Shown: positions 49,771-59,357, counted from the first letter of the stretch. The stretch is 64,000 nt of DNA from JBFWNG01 sp050251195 (GCA_050251195.1 JBFWNG010000001.1:372001-436000), one strand, 5' to 3'. A program made the numbers and translations. The notes: a model not told the origin generated them from the letters alone.

Positions 49771-52047
49771 TCAGGTGTTCGGCTTGCCCGTCAGACTTTT
49801 AAAAGTCATAAGGAACTTCAAGCAGCTTCGGGCGGAAACGATGTCGTATCCGTACTTTGCCTCAAGCTGTTGGAAGGTTGTCTGGGCTAAAGCCGACTCT
49901 TCCGGATCTAGGGACTTTGCGTCGGGGGTGTCTAAAGTAAGCATCGCTTTGAATATGACGTCGACCTTTTTCTGTCGCTCCCGGTAATAGTGGTTCTGAA
50001 TGGCTTTCAAGAAGTCATGGAACACTTTTGTCACCACAATGGCCTCAGACGGGTTGTCGAGGCGATAAGCGGCGATGCGTCCAAGAAGACTTTCGCGATG
50101 CTTCTCCACAGGGCCTGACACCTTGAGGATCTGCTCGACTTCCTTCATGAGTTTCTCCGAAGGAGCTTCGTGGGAGTTTGTGGCCTTGTTGAAGATTCGT
50201 TCTTTTTTGACAAGAGCGACAACGTGGTCGATATAGCGCGTGAGAAGCAATTCGTACTCAGCCTCTTCGACGAGGGTCATCGACATGGTCACTTCTCTTT
50301 CGAAGACTTCGACGAAGTAGCCCTTGGTCGTCTTAATGAACTCGTCGGGCCGATGGTAATCCCCTTTGGGCTCGAGTTGGAGAAACTCGTATGTCGTGCG
50401 GTCCTTCACGAGCCGTTCGAGTTCCTCAAAGATCGCCATGGGCGTGACCGTCGGATGTTTTGGATTTTCCGAGGCGCGATAGAGGATGCCTTTTATTTCG
50501 CGCGGTGACGCGCCAAAGCGTCCCTCATAAGCGATGGTGCCTTGGTATTCTTCTAAGATATTGCGTCGCAAGTCCATGATGACGGATTGATCTTGCGGCT
50601 TAAATTTATCGCCGAGATTTGATCCCGTATAGAGCATTGCTTTGGCAAGCGGATCAAGTCTTGCGATAAGAGGACGGGCCTTGGATTCGTAAAGGCCGGG
50701 ATCGGGTTGTTTGAGACGCGTCATGACCGCCCACAGCGACACGAGTTCTAAAGTATGGGGACAGATGGTTTTCGATTTCGCGATCGCTTTGACGTCATTC
50801 TTGTAAATCTTTTGCTCTTCGTCGAGCTCGAGCAAGTAGGGTGCGGTGATCAGTTCAATGCGACTTCTGAAAGAGGCAAAGTCGGGAACCGTCTTGAAGG
50901 CGTCTAAGTGCTTCGCGTTTGTCGTTGCGAAGAATACGATGTCGAGCTGTGCCGTTGCGGACGGCAAGTTCAGAGTCCCCTTTTCGACCGTGGACAGAAG
51001 ATACTTGAATGCCTCGAGAGGCCGTTTCAGAAAGTCGGAAAATTCGAGAATGCCGCGATTGGCTTCAACGAGCGGACCCGCCGCTTCGTGGAAACTGATG
51101 TTGTGCAAAATCGGGGGGAGATTGGCGATGTTCCTGTCCATTGTCAGCTGGCGTTCGTAGGCGTCGATGGAAAGCTGCGGTTCTACGGTGCCAATACCCA
51201 TTCTGTATTGCTTTGAGAAATAGAAACGTTCAATCTGGATATGTCTATACACCATGGCCAGATCGCCGTCGCATGAGGCCAGGAGTTGATCAAAGATGAG
51301 TTGGTTGCGTTTGGACAGCCCGGACAGCAATACGTGCGGCGGTAGTTCCACTTCCTCGGGGGCGATACCTTCGGCCGCTGCAATCCAGTTGCGAAGCCAA
51401 ATCTCGCGTTCGGGCATCGGAATGAGGTAAATGGGATTTTCCTTGTATTCCGAGTGGATCTTCGAAGCGATCTTTTTTTCGTCGAGAAAAGCATAGCTGC
51501 CTTCGAAGATTGGTTCATTTCGTCTTGAGGTACCGCCGAACCCTATTGGGCCGGATTCTCCGTGAGCTTGCGGGACAGAGGTTTTGTCTGTCGGAAAAAT
51601 CCAGCTGAAGCGGTAGACGGCTCCCTCGTCCGTTCGACTGTACTTTTGCATGGCGTTGCCAAGGGCTTCGATAATGGAGGTTTTCGCCGAACCGTTGGGC
51701 CCGTGCAGCAAAATAAGCTTGTTGGACAAGCCTTGCCGTACGAAGCTTCGAAGAATCTTGTAAATCTCTTCGTGAATTGGTTCGCAGCCGACGATCGGTA
51801 TATTCTTCTCGGTGCCTATGTCAAAGATCGTCCAGCGCCTAAAGCTCTGCTTGGCGCGCGAAGCGTCTTTGTGGCCAAAGTGCTCAAAGGTGTTCTTCAG
51901 GTACTCAGAGCCGTTGCGAATCATGGAGCGCGGCTGGGACTTGAGTCGCTCTAGAAACCCTGAGAACGACAGTATGACTTGATTCTCGTGGAATTGTTGT
52001 CGCGACTGTTGAACTAGGCTTTGCAGCATTTCTAAACTTTCAGTCAT
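49771..52047 (-). CDS. prkA: PrkA family serine protein kinase (AAA-type)
   Basis: This 758-residue protein matches PrkA: an N-terminal region, an AAA-like domain with Walker A GPNGSAKTSIIEAL (about 116), then a long conserved middle (IFPTDKTSVPQAHGESGPIG, IVFFATTNAKHLDAF) and a C-terminal kinase-like part (ARFGASPREIKGILYRASEN-type segment). It is longer than the E. coli YeaG form (about 640). Family members phosphorylate proteins during starvation and are usually encoded with YeaH (DUF444) and SpoVR-like proteins; neither is next to it here. AGGG precedes the ATG. Confidence 0.9.
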   Translation of the reverse strand: MTESLEMLQSLVQQSRQQFHENQVILSFSGFLERLKSQPRSMIRNGSEYLKNTFEHFGHKDASRAKQSFRRWTIFDIGTEKNIPIVGCEPIHEEIYKILRSFVRQGLSNKLILLHGPNGSAKTSIIEALGNAMQKYSRTDEGAVYRFSWIFPTDKTSVPQAHGESGPIGFGGTSRRNEPIFEGSYAFLDEKKIASKIHSEYKENPIYLIPMPEREIWLRNWIAAAEGIAPEEVELPPHVLLSGLSKRNQLIFDQLLASCDGDLAMVYRHIQIERFYFSKQYRMGIGTVEPQLSIDAYERQLTMDRNIANLPPILHNISFHEAAGPLVEANRGILEFSDFLKRPLEAFKYLLSTVEKGTLNLPSATAQLDIVFFATTNAKHLDAFKTVPDFASFRSRIELITAPYLLELDEEQKIYKNDVKAIAKSKTICPHTLELVSLWAVMTRLKQPDPGLYESKARPLIARLDPLAKAMLYTGSNLGDKFKPQDQSVIMDLRRNILEEYQGTIAYEGRFGASPREIKGILYRASENPKHPTVTPMAIFEELERLVKDRTTYEFLQLEPKGDYHRPDEFIKTTKGYFVEVFEREVTMSMTLVEEAEYELLLTRYIDHVVALVKKERIFNKATNSHEAPSEKLMKEVEQILKVSGPVEKHRESLLGRIAAYRLDNPSEAIVVTKVFHDFLKAIQNHYYRERQKKVDVIFKAMLTLDTPDAKSLDPEESALAQTTFQQLEAKYGYDIVSARSCLKFLMTFKSLTGKPNT

Positions 52048-52204
52048 GAGCCACCCTGAATGGTTATACCTTTATGTTAGCACAGCTTCTGTTTTTATGG
52101 AAAAAAACAGGATCATGCTCCAGCCTTTCACCGCATTACGAACTTCCTCATTTGGGAATTATTTGCTACGGTGAATAGAACAAATCTACTATAAGGACGC
52201 GTTG

Positions 52205-53539
52205 ATGAAAAAGGTATTTATTCTTGATACCAACGTTCTGCTAGGCAATCCTCTCAGTATTTTCAAATTCGACGAACATGACGTGGTTATTCCGATTTCC
52301 GTTATCGAGGAAGTCGATAATTTTAAGAAAGACCAAAGCGATATTGGTCGGAACGCACGGGAACTCTCGCGCCTTCTCGACGGCCTACGCTCTAAGGGCA
52401 CACTTTCGTCCGGTATTCATTTGTTCAAGGATCGCAAGGATTCAGGCCGCCTGTTTGTGTACCTCGGCCACAATATGGATATTCTGCCAGAACTCTTGCA
52501 AAGCAATACCGACAACCACATTCTTGCCATTGGTTTGACGCTGCAGAAGCAGTTTGGAGCGGGCCGGAAAGTTGTTGTCATAACCAAGGACTCCAACCTT
52601 AGGATTAAGGCTGATGCATTCGGCTTGGCAGCGGAAGACTTCGAAGCTGACAAAGTCGACATTTCGGATTTGTACACGGGCGTTCAAACCATGCGTGTCA
52701 ATTCAAAGGTTATCAGCGATTTTTACGTCAAGCGAGAGCAACGAATCAAGGATCACGATTTTCACGCGAATCAGTTCATCATTCTGGAAGATGAAAACGA
52801 TCCCAGCCAGTTTGTATACGGCCTCTACAGTTCGGCTGAAGATCAAGTTAAGATGATCGAACCGCGCAACGACGGTGTCTGGGGAATCTATCCAAGAAAT
52901 ATCGAACAAACCTTCGCGATGGAAGCTCTGCTGGACGACAAATTCCGATTGGTCACCATCAGCGGCGGCGCGGGCACGGGGAAAACCCTTCTCGCCATTG
53001 CCGCCGGTCTCTACAAAACAACGGACGAGGATTTGTACCAGAAGCTTCTTGTTTCGCGGCCGATCTTTCCTCTCGGCAAAGACATCGGATTCTTGCCAGG
53101 CGACCTTGAAGAGAAGCTTAATCCTTGGATGCAGCCTATTTTTGACAACTTGGAGTTGCTATTGGGAACGGGCGGCGGCTCCTCTCGACGCAAGGGCATG
53201 AGCCGGGGTTATCAAGAACTGATCAATCAAGGGATGCTCGCTATCGAACCTTTGACGTACATCCGCGGTCGTTCTATTCCCAACCAGTTTTTCATTGTCG
53301 ACGAGGCACAGAACCTTACGCCGCACGAGATAAAGACTATTTTGACGCGGGCAGGCGAGGGCACAAAGATTGTTTTCACCGGCGATCCGTATCAGATCGA
53401 CAACCCGTATTTGGATTCTCAGTCGAACGGTCTTACGAACGTCATCGAACGTTTTAAGAAGGACGATATTTCGGCGCACATTACCCTGACGAAGGGCGAA
53501 CGAAGTGCCCTTGCGACGCGGGCGGCGGAGCTTTTGTAA
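52205..53539 (+). CDS. PIN-domain PhoH family ATPase (PhoH2-type)
   Basis: The 444-residue protein joins an N-terminal PIN ribonuclease domain (FILDTNVLLGNP, with conserved acids at about 8, 41 and 110-130, IVITKDSNLRIKADAFGL-like) to a PhoH ATPase (Walker A ISGGAGTGKTLLA, about 255-267; VSRPIFPLGKDIGFLPG; Walker B FFIVDEAQN). PhoH2-type proteins couple ATP-driven unwinding to RNA cleavage and are often linked to toxin-antitoxin-like regulation. No antitoxin-like gene is adjacent. AAGGA is 7 nt before the ATG at 52205; a TTG at 52202 is a less likely start. Confidence 0.92.
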   Translation: MKKVFILDTNVLLGNPLSIFKFDEHDVVIPISVIEEVDNFKKDQSDIGRNARELSRLLDGLRSKGTLSSGIHLFKDRKDSGRLFVYLGHNMDILPELLQSNTDNHILAIGLTLQKQFGAGRKVVVITKDSNLRIKADAFGLAAEDFEADKVDISDLYTGVQTMRVNSKVISDFYVKREQRIKDHDFHANQFIILEDENDPSQFVYGLYSSAEDQVKMIEPRNDGVWGIYPRNIEQTFAMEALLDDKFRLVTISGGAGTGKTLLAIAAGLYKTTDEDLYQKLLVSRPIFPLGKDIGFLPGDLEEKLNPWMQPIFDNLELLLGTGGGSSRRKGMSRGYQELINQGMLAIEPLTYIRGRSIPNQFFIVDEAQNLTPHEIKTILTRAGEGTKIVFTGDPYQIDNPYLDSQSNGLTNVIERFKKDDISAHITLTKGERSALATRAAELL

Positions 53540-53542
53540 TGT

Positions 53543-53696
53543 AAATAAGGGGACAGTCGAACGCCCAACAATTCGATAACGTCCTTTCAGCGTCTCCCAT
53601 AATTCCGCGCCTCCGCGATCTCTTTATTGAACTCGGAAGCTCGGGGAAATAAGGGGACAGTCGAACGCCCAACAATTCGATAACGTCCTTTCAGCG
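53543..53696 (+). repeat. Two 50-bp direct repeats of the GGGGACAGTCGAACGCCCAA family
   Basis: Positions 53543-53592 and 53647-53696 are identical over 50 bp, with a 104-bp period. Each contains GGGGACAGTCGAACGCCCAA. The 54 bp between them include a TTCCGCGCCTCCGCG copy (53602-53616). Four more GGGGACAGTC units occur in the element at 62470-62961. No gene lies between 53540 and 53805; a TATATATC-type AT patch near 53770 may be the promoter of the next gene. Confidence 0.85.
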
Positions 53697-53805
53697 CCCA
53701 TAGGGCTTGCTAAGCCGTGAATGCCCAGGCTAATCCCTTGTAACCCTTGATGTTCTAGGTGTTAGTTGGGTATATATCAAATTTTGCCGATAATTCTTAT
53801 AGGTT

Positions 53806-54975
53806 ATGAGAAAGATCGGCAAAAAAACCCGGATCGTCTTGACCCTGGCGATGCTCGCGTTGCTGGGGATAGACTTTGCACATCATTATATAGAAAGCAC
53901 CAACGTCGAATTGGAAGATCGGTACGAACGATTATCGTACCTTCTTCTATTACTCAAGGAACCAAAGCGAGACGAGATATCGGTGATCGAACAAAAGGTT
54001 CGAGACAAGGCTCTGCTCTACGATCACTTCATTCAAGAAAAGCATTTATGGAACGGGATGGTCGTTAACCGCGATAACGTCGGCAAGGCGATGGACACTT
54101 GCGATAGCTTGTTGTTTTCGTCGCTCCGATATGTTGCTCTTTCGAAATTGGGATTGGCAGAGGAAGCGGCCGGTGCATGGCAGCAGATCTTGGGGAGTTC
54201 GGATCAAGGCAGGTGGTTTCGTCATCCCAAGTGCAAGAACAAGGAGATCTCTCGAGACATGATGGTCGGCTTGGCTGCAGCTCTAAGCGTGAAGCCCGAA
54301 GGCTGGGATCTGGAGTTGCAGAAACTCATAGCTTACGCGAACGACAACGAGGGATATTTTTCGCCGAAAAGAAACAATGTCAGTTATATGTCTCCGGAGC
54401 TTGTCTCCATTTTCTCGATGCTCTCTAAGGAACCGCCTGTGAGCTTGGCGGCTTTGCCGGGGTTCACGACGCAAGAATGGGAAATCGCTTTTTCGGGCGA
54501 CGGCTACGAGAATCATTTGATTGCGATGAAGGTATGGTTGCAAATGGAGTTGGCTGAGCATAACAAGAGAAAGCTAACCTCATTTATCGGTCGCTTGATT
54601 TTCTTTGATGACGAGCTGACGCATAAAGCAGAGCAGAATCGGTTGAAATGGGTTACCGAGAATCTCTTTCAAAAGAATCCTGATAACGTATTTTTCCAAT
54701 ATTTGTTTTTCCGCAGCCAAAACTTGCTCACGAATCGCATACGTTCAAATCTACTGTTAAAACTTGATGACGAACGATTGTTTCCCGACGATCGGTTGCC
54801 CGCCGACTGCGATAGAAAAGCTGATTATCTCTGGCAGAGAAGGTCTGAAGAGTACAGTCTGAGGCGTAAGAAGTGCTACCGCCAATTCGCCGGCGTTGAC
54901 TATCTTTGGATGGCTTCGCTGCTGCTTGATACAGGGGACGAAGGCCCGTCCCCTTTGACGTTTGTTGTTCCCTAG
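53806..54975 (+). CDS. Inner-membrane-anchored protein of unknown function
   Basis: I do not recognise this 389-residue protein. An N-terminal hydrophobic helix (about 9-27, RIVLTLAMLALLGIDFAHHY) should act as signal anchor, leaving a helical periplasmic domain. The region resembles TPR-like helical arrays (ALSKLGLAEEAAGAWQQILG, MKVWLQMELAEHNKRKLTSF), and the end has a Cys pair (DCDRK and KKCYRQF). Its stop codon overlaps that of the PNGase F-like gene by 4 bp, tail to tail. No signature of a known enzyme was found. Confidence 0.55.
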   Translation: MRKIGKKTRIVLTLAMLALLGIDFAHHYIESTNVELEDRYERLSYLLLLLKEPKRDEISVIEQKVRDKALLYDHFIQEKHLWNGMVVNRDNVGKAMDTCDSLLFSSLRYVALSKLGLAEEAAGAWQQILGSSDQGRWFRHPKCKNKEISRDMMVGLAAALSVKPEGWDLELQKLIAYANDNEGYFSPKRNNVSYMSPELVSIFSMLSKEPPVSLAALPGFTTQEWEIAFSGDGYENHLIAMKVWLQMELAEHNKRKLTSFIGRLIFFDDELTHKAEQNRLKWVTENLFQKNPDNVFFQYLFFRSQNLLTNRIRSNLLLKLDDERLFPDDRLPADCDRKADYLWQRRSEEYSLRRKKCYRQFAGVDYLWMASLLLDTGDEGPSPLTFVVP

Positions 54976-55988
54976 TCCGCAAGAATCAAGACAGAAGACA
55001 TGAAAAAGTGCGGTGGCGTATGGTTTTGGCCGTTGTACTTGGTGCAGTTTGCCCCGAGGGTGCATCCATCACATTCTTCGGCGCCAGGACGACACGTGTT
55101 GACGTAAGGCTCTGGTTCGTAGGTGACCGTAACGGTTGCATCGTCGGTTTGTGGGGCAAGGACTTCCTCAACCCATGGTTTGACGATGTCGCCGGGGCAC
55201 CAGCCTGCGCGAGAAAACATCCAAGTTCCCATTTGATTGTTAATAGGGTTCTTGTTGCAGTCATCGCGCCAAAATAGCTTTGTCAGTTCGGTATCGTTTA
55301 CCTTCATTGTGTGGGTCTTAGGACAAAACTCGGCACAGTTGCTGAGGTTGCCTTGACCGTGGCCGGTAATAACGGTGGCTAGCAACATTTTTTGAAACGG
55401 GATGTTCGGCAACTTTACTTGTTTGGCGCGGTTTGAGGGATCTTTTGGATCGCCGTAAAAGATCATTTGTTTGTTCCAAATGGGAATAACGGCTTTTGCA
55501 GCGATCGCGGGTGTTCCGCGCTTCAGCAAGAATCTCGCGCTGGCAAGCCAGCCGTCGCCGTTTGCATGGCCTCGAGAAACATAAGTGCGAATGTAAACTT
55601 GGAACTTAACGTTGCCCGCAAGAATGGGCCGTAGATGCGTCACGTCGACCTGCCACTTGCCGGCGACTCGGTAAGGCGTCATAAACCGAAGGATTTCAAT
55701 AGCGACGTCTTCGCCCTTTTCGTTTTTTTGGATGACCGTGAGGTCGCCGGGTCTGTCCCACCAATCGCATCTGTTGTTGGGGCATCCGAGTTCGAATTCA
55801 AGAATGATTTTCTCAAAGCTTTCGTTCATTTCGGGAAAACTTGCTTCCGAAAAAGCGGTCTGCTGGCCGCCGTGAATGTATTGATTGTCAAACGCCACGA
55901 TCTTTAGATTTTGCGGATCTTCCGCAAAGGACACATTGGCGTAGCTCAGAAACAGAGCTGCAACAATAAGACGCATAAAACTCTTCAT
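54972..55988 (-). CDS. Secreted peptide-N-glycosidase F-like amidase
   Basis: The 338-residue protein closely tracks Elizabethkingia PNGase F in its diagnostic blocks. Numbered from the ATG at 55988, LGCPNNRCDWWDR holds Asp75 (equivalent to catalytic Asp60). CAEFCPKTHTMKVN holds Glu220 (equivalent to Glu206), and NPINNQMGTW plus RAGWCPGDIV close the second jelly-roll domain. The third active-site residue of PNGase F, Glu118, appears as Arg134 (VYIRTYVSRG). A signal peptide (SFMRLIVAALFLSYANVSFA) directs export; GGGAG lies 7 nt upstream. PNGase F removes N-linked glycans from glycoproteins, so a eukaryote-like glycan target is suggested. Cysteines are plentiful, fitting an extracellular enzyme. 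Confidence 0.85.
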   Translation of the reverse strand: MKSFMRLIVAALFLSYANVSFAEDPQNLKIVAFDNQYIHGGQQTAFSEASFPEMNESFEKIILEFELGCPNNRCDWWDRPGDLTVIQKNEKGEDVAIEILRFMTPYRVAGKWQVDVTHLRPILAGNVKFQVYIRTYVSRGHANGDGWLASARFLLKRGTPAIAAKAVIPIWNKQMIFYGDPKDPSNRAKQVKLPNIPFQKMLLATVITGHGQGNLSNCAEFCPKTHTMKVNDTELTKLFWRDDCNKNPINNQMGTWMFSRAGWCPGDIVKPWVEEVLAPQTDDATVTVTYEPEPYVNTCRPGAEECDGCTLGANCTKYNGQNHTPPHFFMSSVLILAD

Positions 55989-56195
55989 GATTAGACTCCC
56001 TCTAAATTGCTCTAAGTAGTGTTGGAGCCTCTTCATACGCCAATTTGGCAGAGGGACACAACAGTTTTTATGGCAGGTTTATTGCTATGTTATAGGATTC
56101 CGCTCCAAGGCTCTCCGCCAGGCTGGCGTGGGAAAATTAGGGCATGGAACGGCATAATGACGGGCTTTATTTTTATAATATTTTAATAAAATATA

Positions 56196-56224
56196 TTGAC
56201 TTTTTAATATTAATTATGTAAATT
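56196..56224 (+). promoter_or_regulatory. Sigma-70-type promoter of the subtilase lipoprotein gene
   Basis: TTGACT, 17-bp spacer, TAAATT. The spacer TTTTAATATTAATTATG is nearly the same as the one upstream of the Kelch lipoprotein gene at 60817-60845. The predicted transcript starts about 56231, giving a leader of about 29 nt before the TTG start at 56260. Confidence 0.65.
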
Positions 56225-56259
56225 GTGCTAGCCATAAAATTTCCATTGAGAGTCGTGAT

Positions 56260-57741
56260 TTGAGAAGCATTAGCATACTACTCTTCGGATTATTTCTTTT
56301 TGGGTGCTCCCAGAAAGAGGAAGCGGATCGTCGCGAAGATCAAGTCGACGACAACTCTCAAAATCTGGATCCCGACGACTCCATAGCAGGCAGGCCTTTG
56401 CGAAACCTACCTTCAATGTTGGCGGAGCTGGGTCTCGGCGCATACCACAATAAAGGGTTCTACGGTCAGGGCGTGACAGTTGCTATTCTTGATAACGGTT
56501 ATTCTGGACTCGAAGAAGCTCGCGGTGTGACTCTGCCCCCTCAAATCGAAGTCCAAGACTCTCCGCAGCCCATGGCCGACACTTTTCACGGAACAAAGCT
56601 CGCGGAGGTTGTCTATTCCCTCTCGACGGGCAAGAGCATGTACGATGCGAATATGCCGTCATGCGATATCAAATTGTTCGTTACGAACGGTCCCTACGAA
56701 AACTTAGAACATGCAGTTGGGCAGGTGATCGCGCTGAAAAAGGCCGATCCGTCTCGAACCGTGATTGTGTTGTATTCGCAGATTTGGGAGTACGGCGGCA
56801 ACGTTAACGGAACTGGATTTATTAACGCATTGGTGAACAAAGCTTTGGCGGAAGGCGTCATTTGGGTGAACGCCGCCGGCAACTTGGGCAAGTCGACTTA
56901 TTTTGGTAAAGTCGAGCGGCGTCAGGACGGCGGGTTGGGTAATGAGCTCAAATTGCCTTATCAAGATCGCTATCTCCGGTTTTTCGTCGAGTCCTACACC
57001 GAGATGAAGATTGTTCTCGCGTGGAAAGACTTCGCCAACAGTTATTACTATTACAGGACTTCTCAAGACTTGGATTTGGTGTTGGAAGACAACCAGGGCA
57101 AAGTACTGGGTAGCGGAAGCTTGATTCAAGACGGAAAGGATCACGGGAAGCAGGAAGGTTATTCGCGGCATGCGCGCGAGGTTATCCGAGCGGCGTTGAA
57201 CCCGGGTGAGTACCGATTGCGTGTTATCGCCAAGTCAAACAACTTCGACCAGAACTCGAGATTCTGGGTTACTGCAGACGGTATGGGTTTTCGTTGGGAA
57301 TCGAGCAACGGCAATGAAGTTGTCTTCATGCCTGCGGACAATCCTGAGGTCGTCACGGTCGGCGCTTCTGACGTGGATTATGGCAACAGTAAAATCGTTG
57401 ACGGAAGGTATATTAAGCCTGAGGTCGTAACCGGGTCTCTTCTAGATTACGGCGATAATATGAAAATCCAAGGCACTTCAACAGCGGCTGCAATCTTTGC
57501 CGGCACGCTTGCAGTGTTCCGCTCCGCCTGGGGTCCCATGATTCGTCAAGACGTCTTTCGCCTTATTGACAAATCCGCGATCGGCATAAAGAGAGAGCAG
57601 GCGCGCGATTGCAAAGAAACGGACAATTCTTTCCAAGATTGCAAAATAACGTTACCGCTACTCATCAAGCTTCCGGATTATAACGTATTGCCGCAAATCA
57701 AGGCGCAATTTGTTAATGCCGGAAATGGCGTGCACCCGTAA
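56260..57741 (+). CDS. Subtilisin-like (S8) serine protease lipoprotein
   Basis: The 493-residue protein is an exported peptidase. A lipobox (LFGLFLFGC) at Cys16 predicts lipoprotein anchoring. Catalytic residues are Asp78 (AILDNGYSG), His110 (DTFHGTKLAEVV) and Ser407 (GTSTAAAIFAG), with the oxyanion Asn207 in NAAGN, so the triad is complete. Residues about 235-345 are inserted between the Asn and Ser motifs and look like a beta-sandwich. TTG is the start, with GAGAG 7 nt upstream. The last 29 bp overlap the end of purH on the opposite strand. Confidence 0.88.
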   Translation: MRSISILLFGLFLFGCSQKEEADRREDQVDDNSQNLDPDDSIAGRPLRNLPSMLAELGLGAYHNKGFYGQGVTVAILDNGYSGLEEARGVTLPPQIEVQDSPQPMADTFHGTKLAEVVYSLSTGKSMYDANMPSCDIKLFVTNGPYENLEHAVGQVIALKKADPSRTVIVLYSQIWEYGGNVNGTGFINALVNKALAEGVIWVNAAGNLGKSTYFGKVERRQDGGLGNELKLPYQDRYLRFFVESYTEMKIVLAWKDFANSYYYYRTSQDLDLVLEDNQGKVLGSGSLIQDGKDHGKQEGYSRHAREVIRAALNPGEYRLRVIAKSNNFDQNSRFWVTADGMGFRWESSNGNEVVFMPADNPEVVTVGASDVDYGNSKIVDGRYIKPEVVTGSLLDYGDNMKIQGTSTAAAIFAGTLAVFRSAWGPMIRQDVFRLIDKSAIGIKREQARDCKETDNSFQDCKITLPLLIKLPDYNVLPQIKAQFVNAGNGVHP

Positions 57742-59284
57742 ATATCATAGCTAAACCGAAATTATTGCACGCCGTGATGGAATCGGCGTCACGAACTGAC
57801 CCGCCCGGTTGAATGATGGCCTTTGCGCCGATCTGCATTGCGAATTCGACACAGTCCGCGAAGGGAAAGAAAGCGTCGCTGGCAAGCACACAACCTTCGG
57901 TTGAGCCGAAACTTTCCTTGGCTTTTTGAGCGGCCATCATCAAGGAGTCAATGCGACTCATCTGTCCTGCGCCAATGCCAATGGTTTGACCGTCTTTCGC
58001 CAGCACGATGGCATTTGACTTCACGTGGCCCACAACAGTGAAGGCAAATTTGAGGTCGTTATATTGAGCGGGGGATGCTTGTTTTGCTGTGACATATTTC
58101 CAAGACTTTTCGTCGGACGCTGTGTCAGCCTCTTGGACCAACAGGCCGCCGGATATTGTTTTGGTTTCCAGGGCTCGTGTTTTCATCTCTTCGTTGAATG
58201 GAATTTCAAGGAGCCGCAGGTTCTTTTTCGTGGCCAAGATTTCGCGAGCTTCTGCTGTGAAGCGCGGGGCCACGATGCATTCGAAGAAAACTTTCTCCAT
58301 AGCGGTCGCCGCGTCTTTGTCGATAACCTGGTTGGTTGCGACAATGCCGCCAAAGGATGATTTGGGATCGCCTTTAAGGGCTTTGGCGAAGAGATCCTCG
58401 GTGCTGAGCTTGTTCGCGCTTGCGATGGTGCAAGGGTTTGTATGTTTGATGATGGCGAGTGTCGGAGTGGTGCCAAAGTCCAAAACGAGGCGATAGGCTG
58501 CATCAAGATCAAGGTAGTTGTTGTAAGAGAGTTGTTTTCCCTGCAGCAGTGGCGCTGAAGCGAGGCCGGGGGCATCGTGCTCGCCCCGATAGAGACCCGC
58601 TTTTTGATGCGGGTTCTCGCCATAACGAAGTGATTCCACTTTTTGGTAATCCAGGTTGAGCTCATCAGGAAGGTCGGCTCCTTCTATGCTTGCGCCCTCA
58701 TGCGCGAAGTAATCGGCGATAGCTCGATCGTATTGCGAAATCTCATGAAAAACTTTGCCGGCGAAGCGTCGACGTTCCGCGCTCGTTAGGGCATTTCTTT
58801 GTAGGAGCGAAAGAATTTCCTCGTAGTCGTTGGGGTCGATGACGGGCAGGCAATTCGCAAAGTTCTTGGCGGCGGATCGCAGCATGGTTGGGCCGCCAAT
58901 GTCGATGGATTCGATGACTTCATCCCAGGTCGGTTTCTTAGCCGCCGCCGACTTAAAGTCATATAAATTGACGATAACGAGATCGATCGGAAGAATCTTG
59001 CGCGTCGAAGCTTCCTTGACGTGTTCCGGATTATTGCGGTCGTATAAAATCCCGCCGTGTATCCGAGGGTGTAGCGTCTTAACTCGGCCAGAGAAAATTT
59101 CGGGGCTATCGGTATACTCGCTGACGTCTTCGACGGGAATTCCGTGGTCGCGAAGAAGTCGGGCTGTTCCGCCCGTAGAAAGGATGTGGTATCCTAATTG
59201 ACACAGGCCCTTGCAAAACTTTTCTATACCTTGCTTGTTCGTCAACGAAATGATGGCGGTTTTTGAAGGGGGCGTGTGAGACAT
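57713..59284 (-). CDS. purH: Bifunctional AICAR formyltransferase/IMP cyclohydrolase
   Basis: This 523-residue enzyme performs the last two steps of IMP synthesis. The N-terminal MGS-like cyclohydrolase domain has STGGTARLLRDHGIPV and SGRVKTLHPRIHGGIL. The C-terminal transformylase domain has the KHTNPC motif with catalytic Lys and His and the VKSNAIVLAKDGQTIGIGAG segment. Length is typical. I placed the start at the ATG at 59284 (MSHTPPSKTA), preceded by AGGAG; a longer frame from 59380 has no such signal. It is convergent with the subtilase gene. Confidence 0.97.
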   Translation of the reverse strand: MSHTPPSKTAIISLTNKQGIEKFCKGLCQLGYHILSTGGTARLLRDHGIPVEDVSEYTDSPEIFSGRVKTLHPRIHGGILYDRNNPEHVKEASTRKILPIDLVIVNLYDFKSAAAKKPTWDEVIESIDIGGPTMLRSAAKNFANCLPVIDPNDYEEILSLLQRNALTSAERRRFAGKVFHEISQYDRAIADYFAHEGASIEGADLPDELNLDYQKVESLRYGENPHQKAGLYRGEHDAPGLASAPLLQGKQLSYNNYLDLDAAYRLVLDFGTTPTLAIIKHTNPCTIASANKLSTEDLFAKALKGDPKSSFGGIVATNQVIDKDAATAMEKVFFECIVAPRFTAEAREILATKKNLRLLEIPFNEEMKTRALETKTISGGLLVQEADTASDEKSWKYVTAKQASPAQYNDLKFAFTVVGHVKSNAIVLAKDGQTIGIGAGQMSRIDSLMMAAQKAKESFGSTEGCVLASDAFFPFADCVEFAMQIGAKAIIQPGGSVRDADSITACNNFGLAMIFTGARHFRH

Positions 59285-59357
59285 TTGCCAGGGGCTCCTC
59301 GAAAATTTGTGGGGGCAATGTAGCACGTCTCTTTGGCATAAAAAAGCGTTAAGGGTC

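Noticed and set aside
53541..53700. Attachment-site duplication flanking an integrated element
   Set aside because: The 50-bp direct repeats are only 54 bp apart and enclose no gene, so they do not bound an integrated island.
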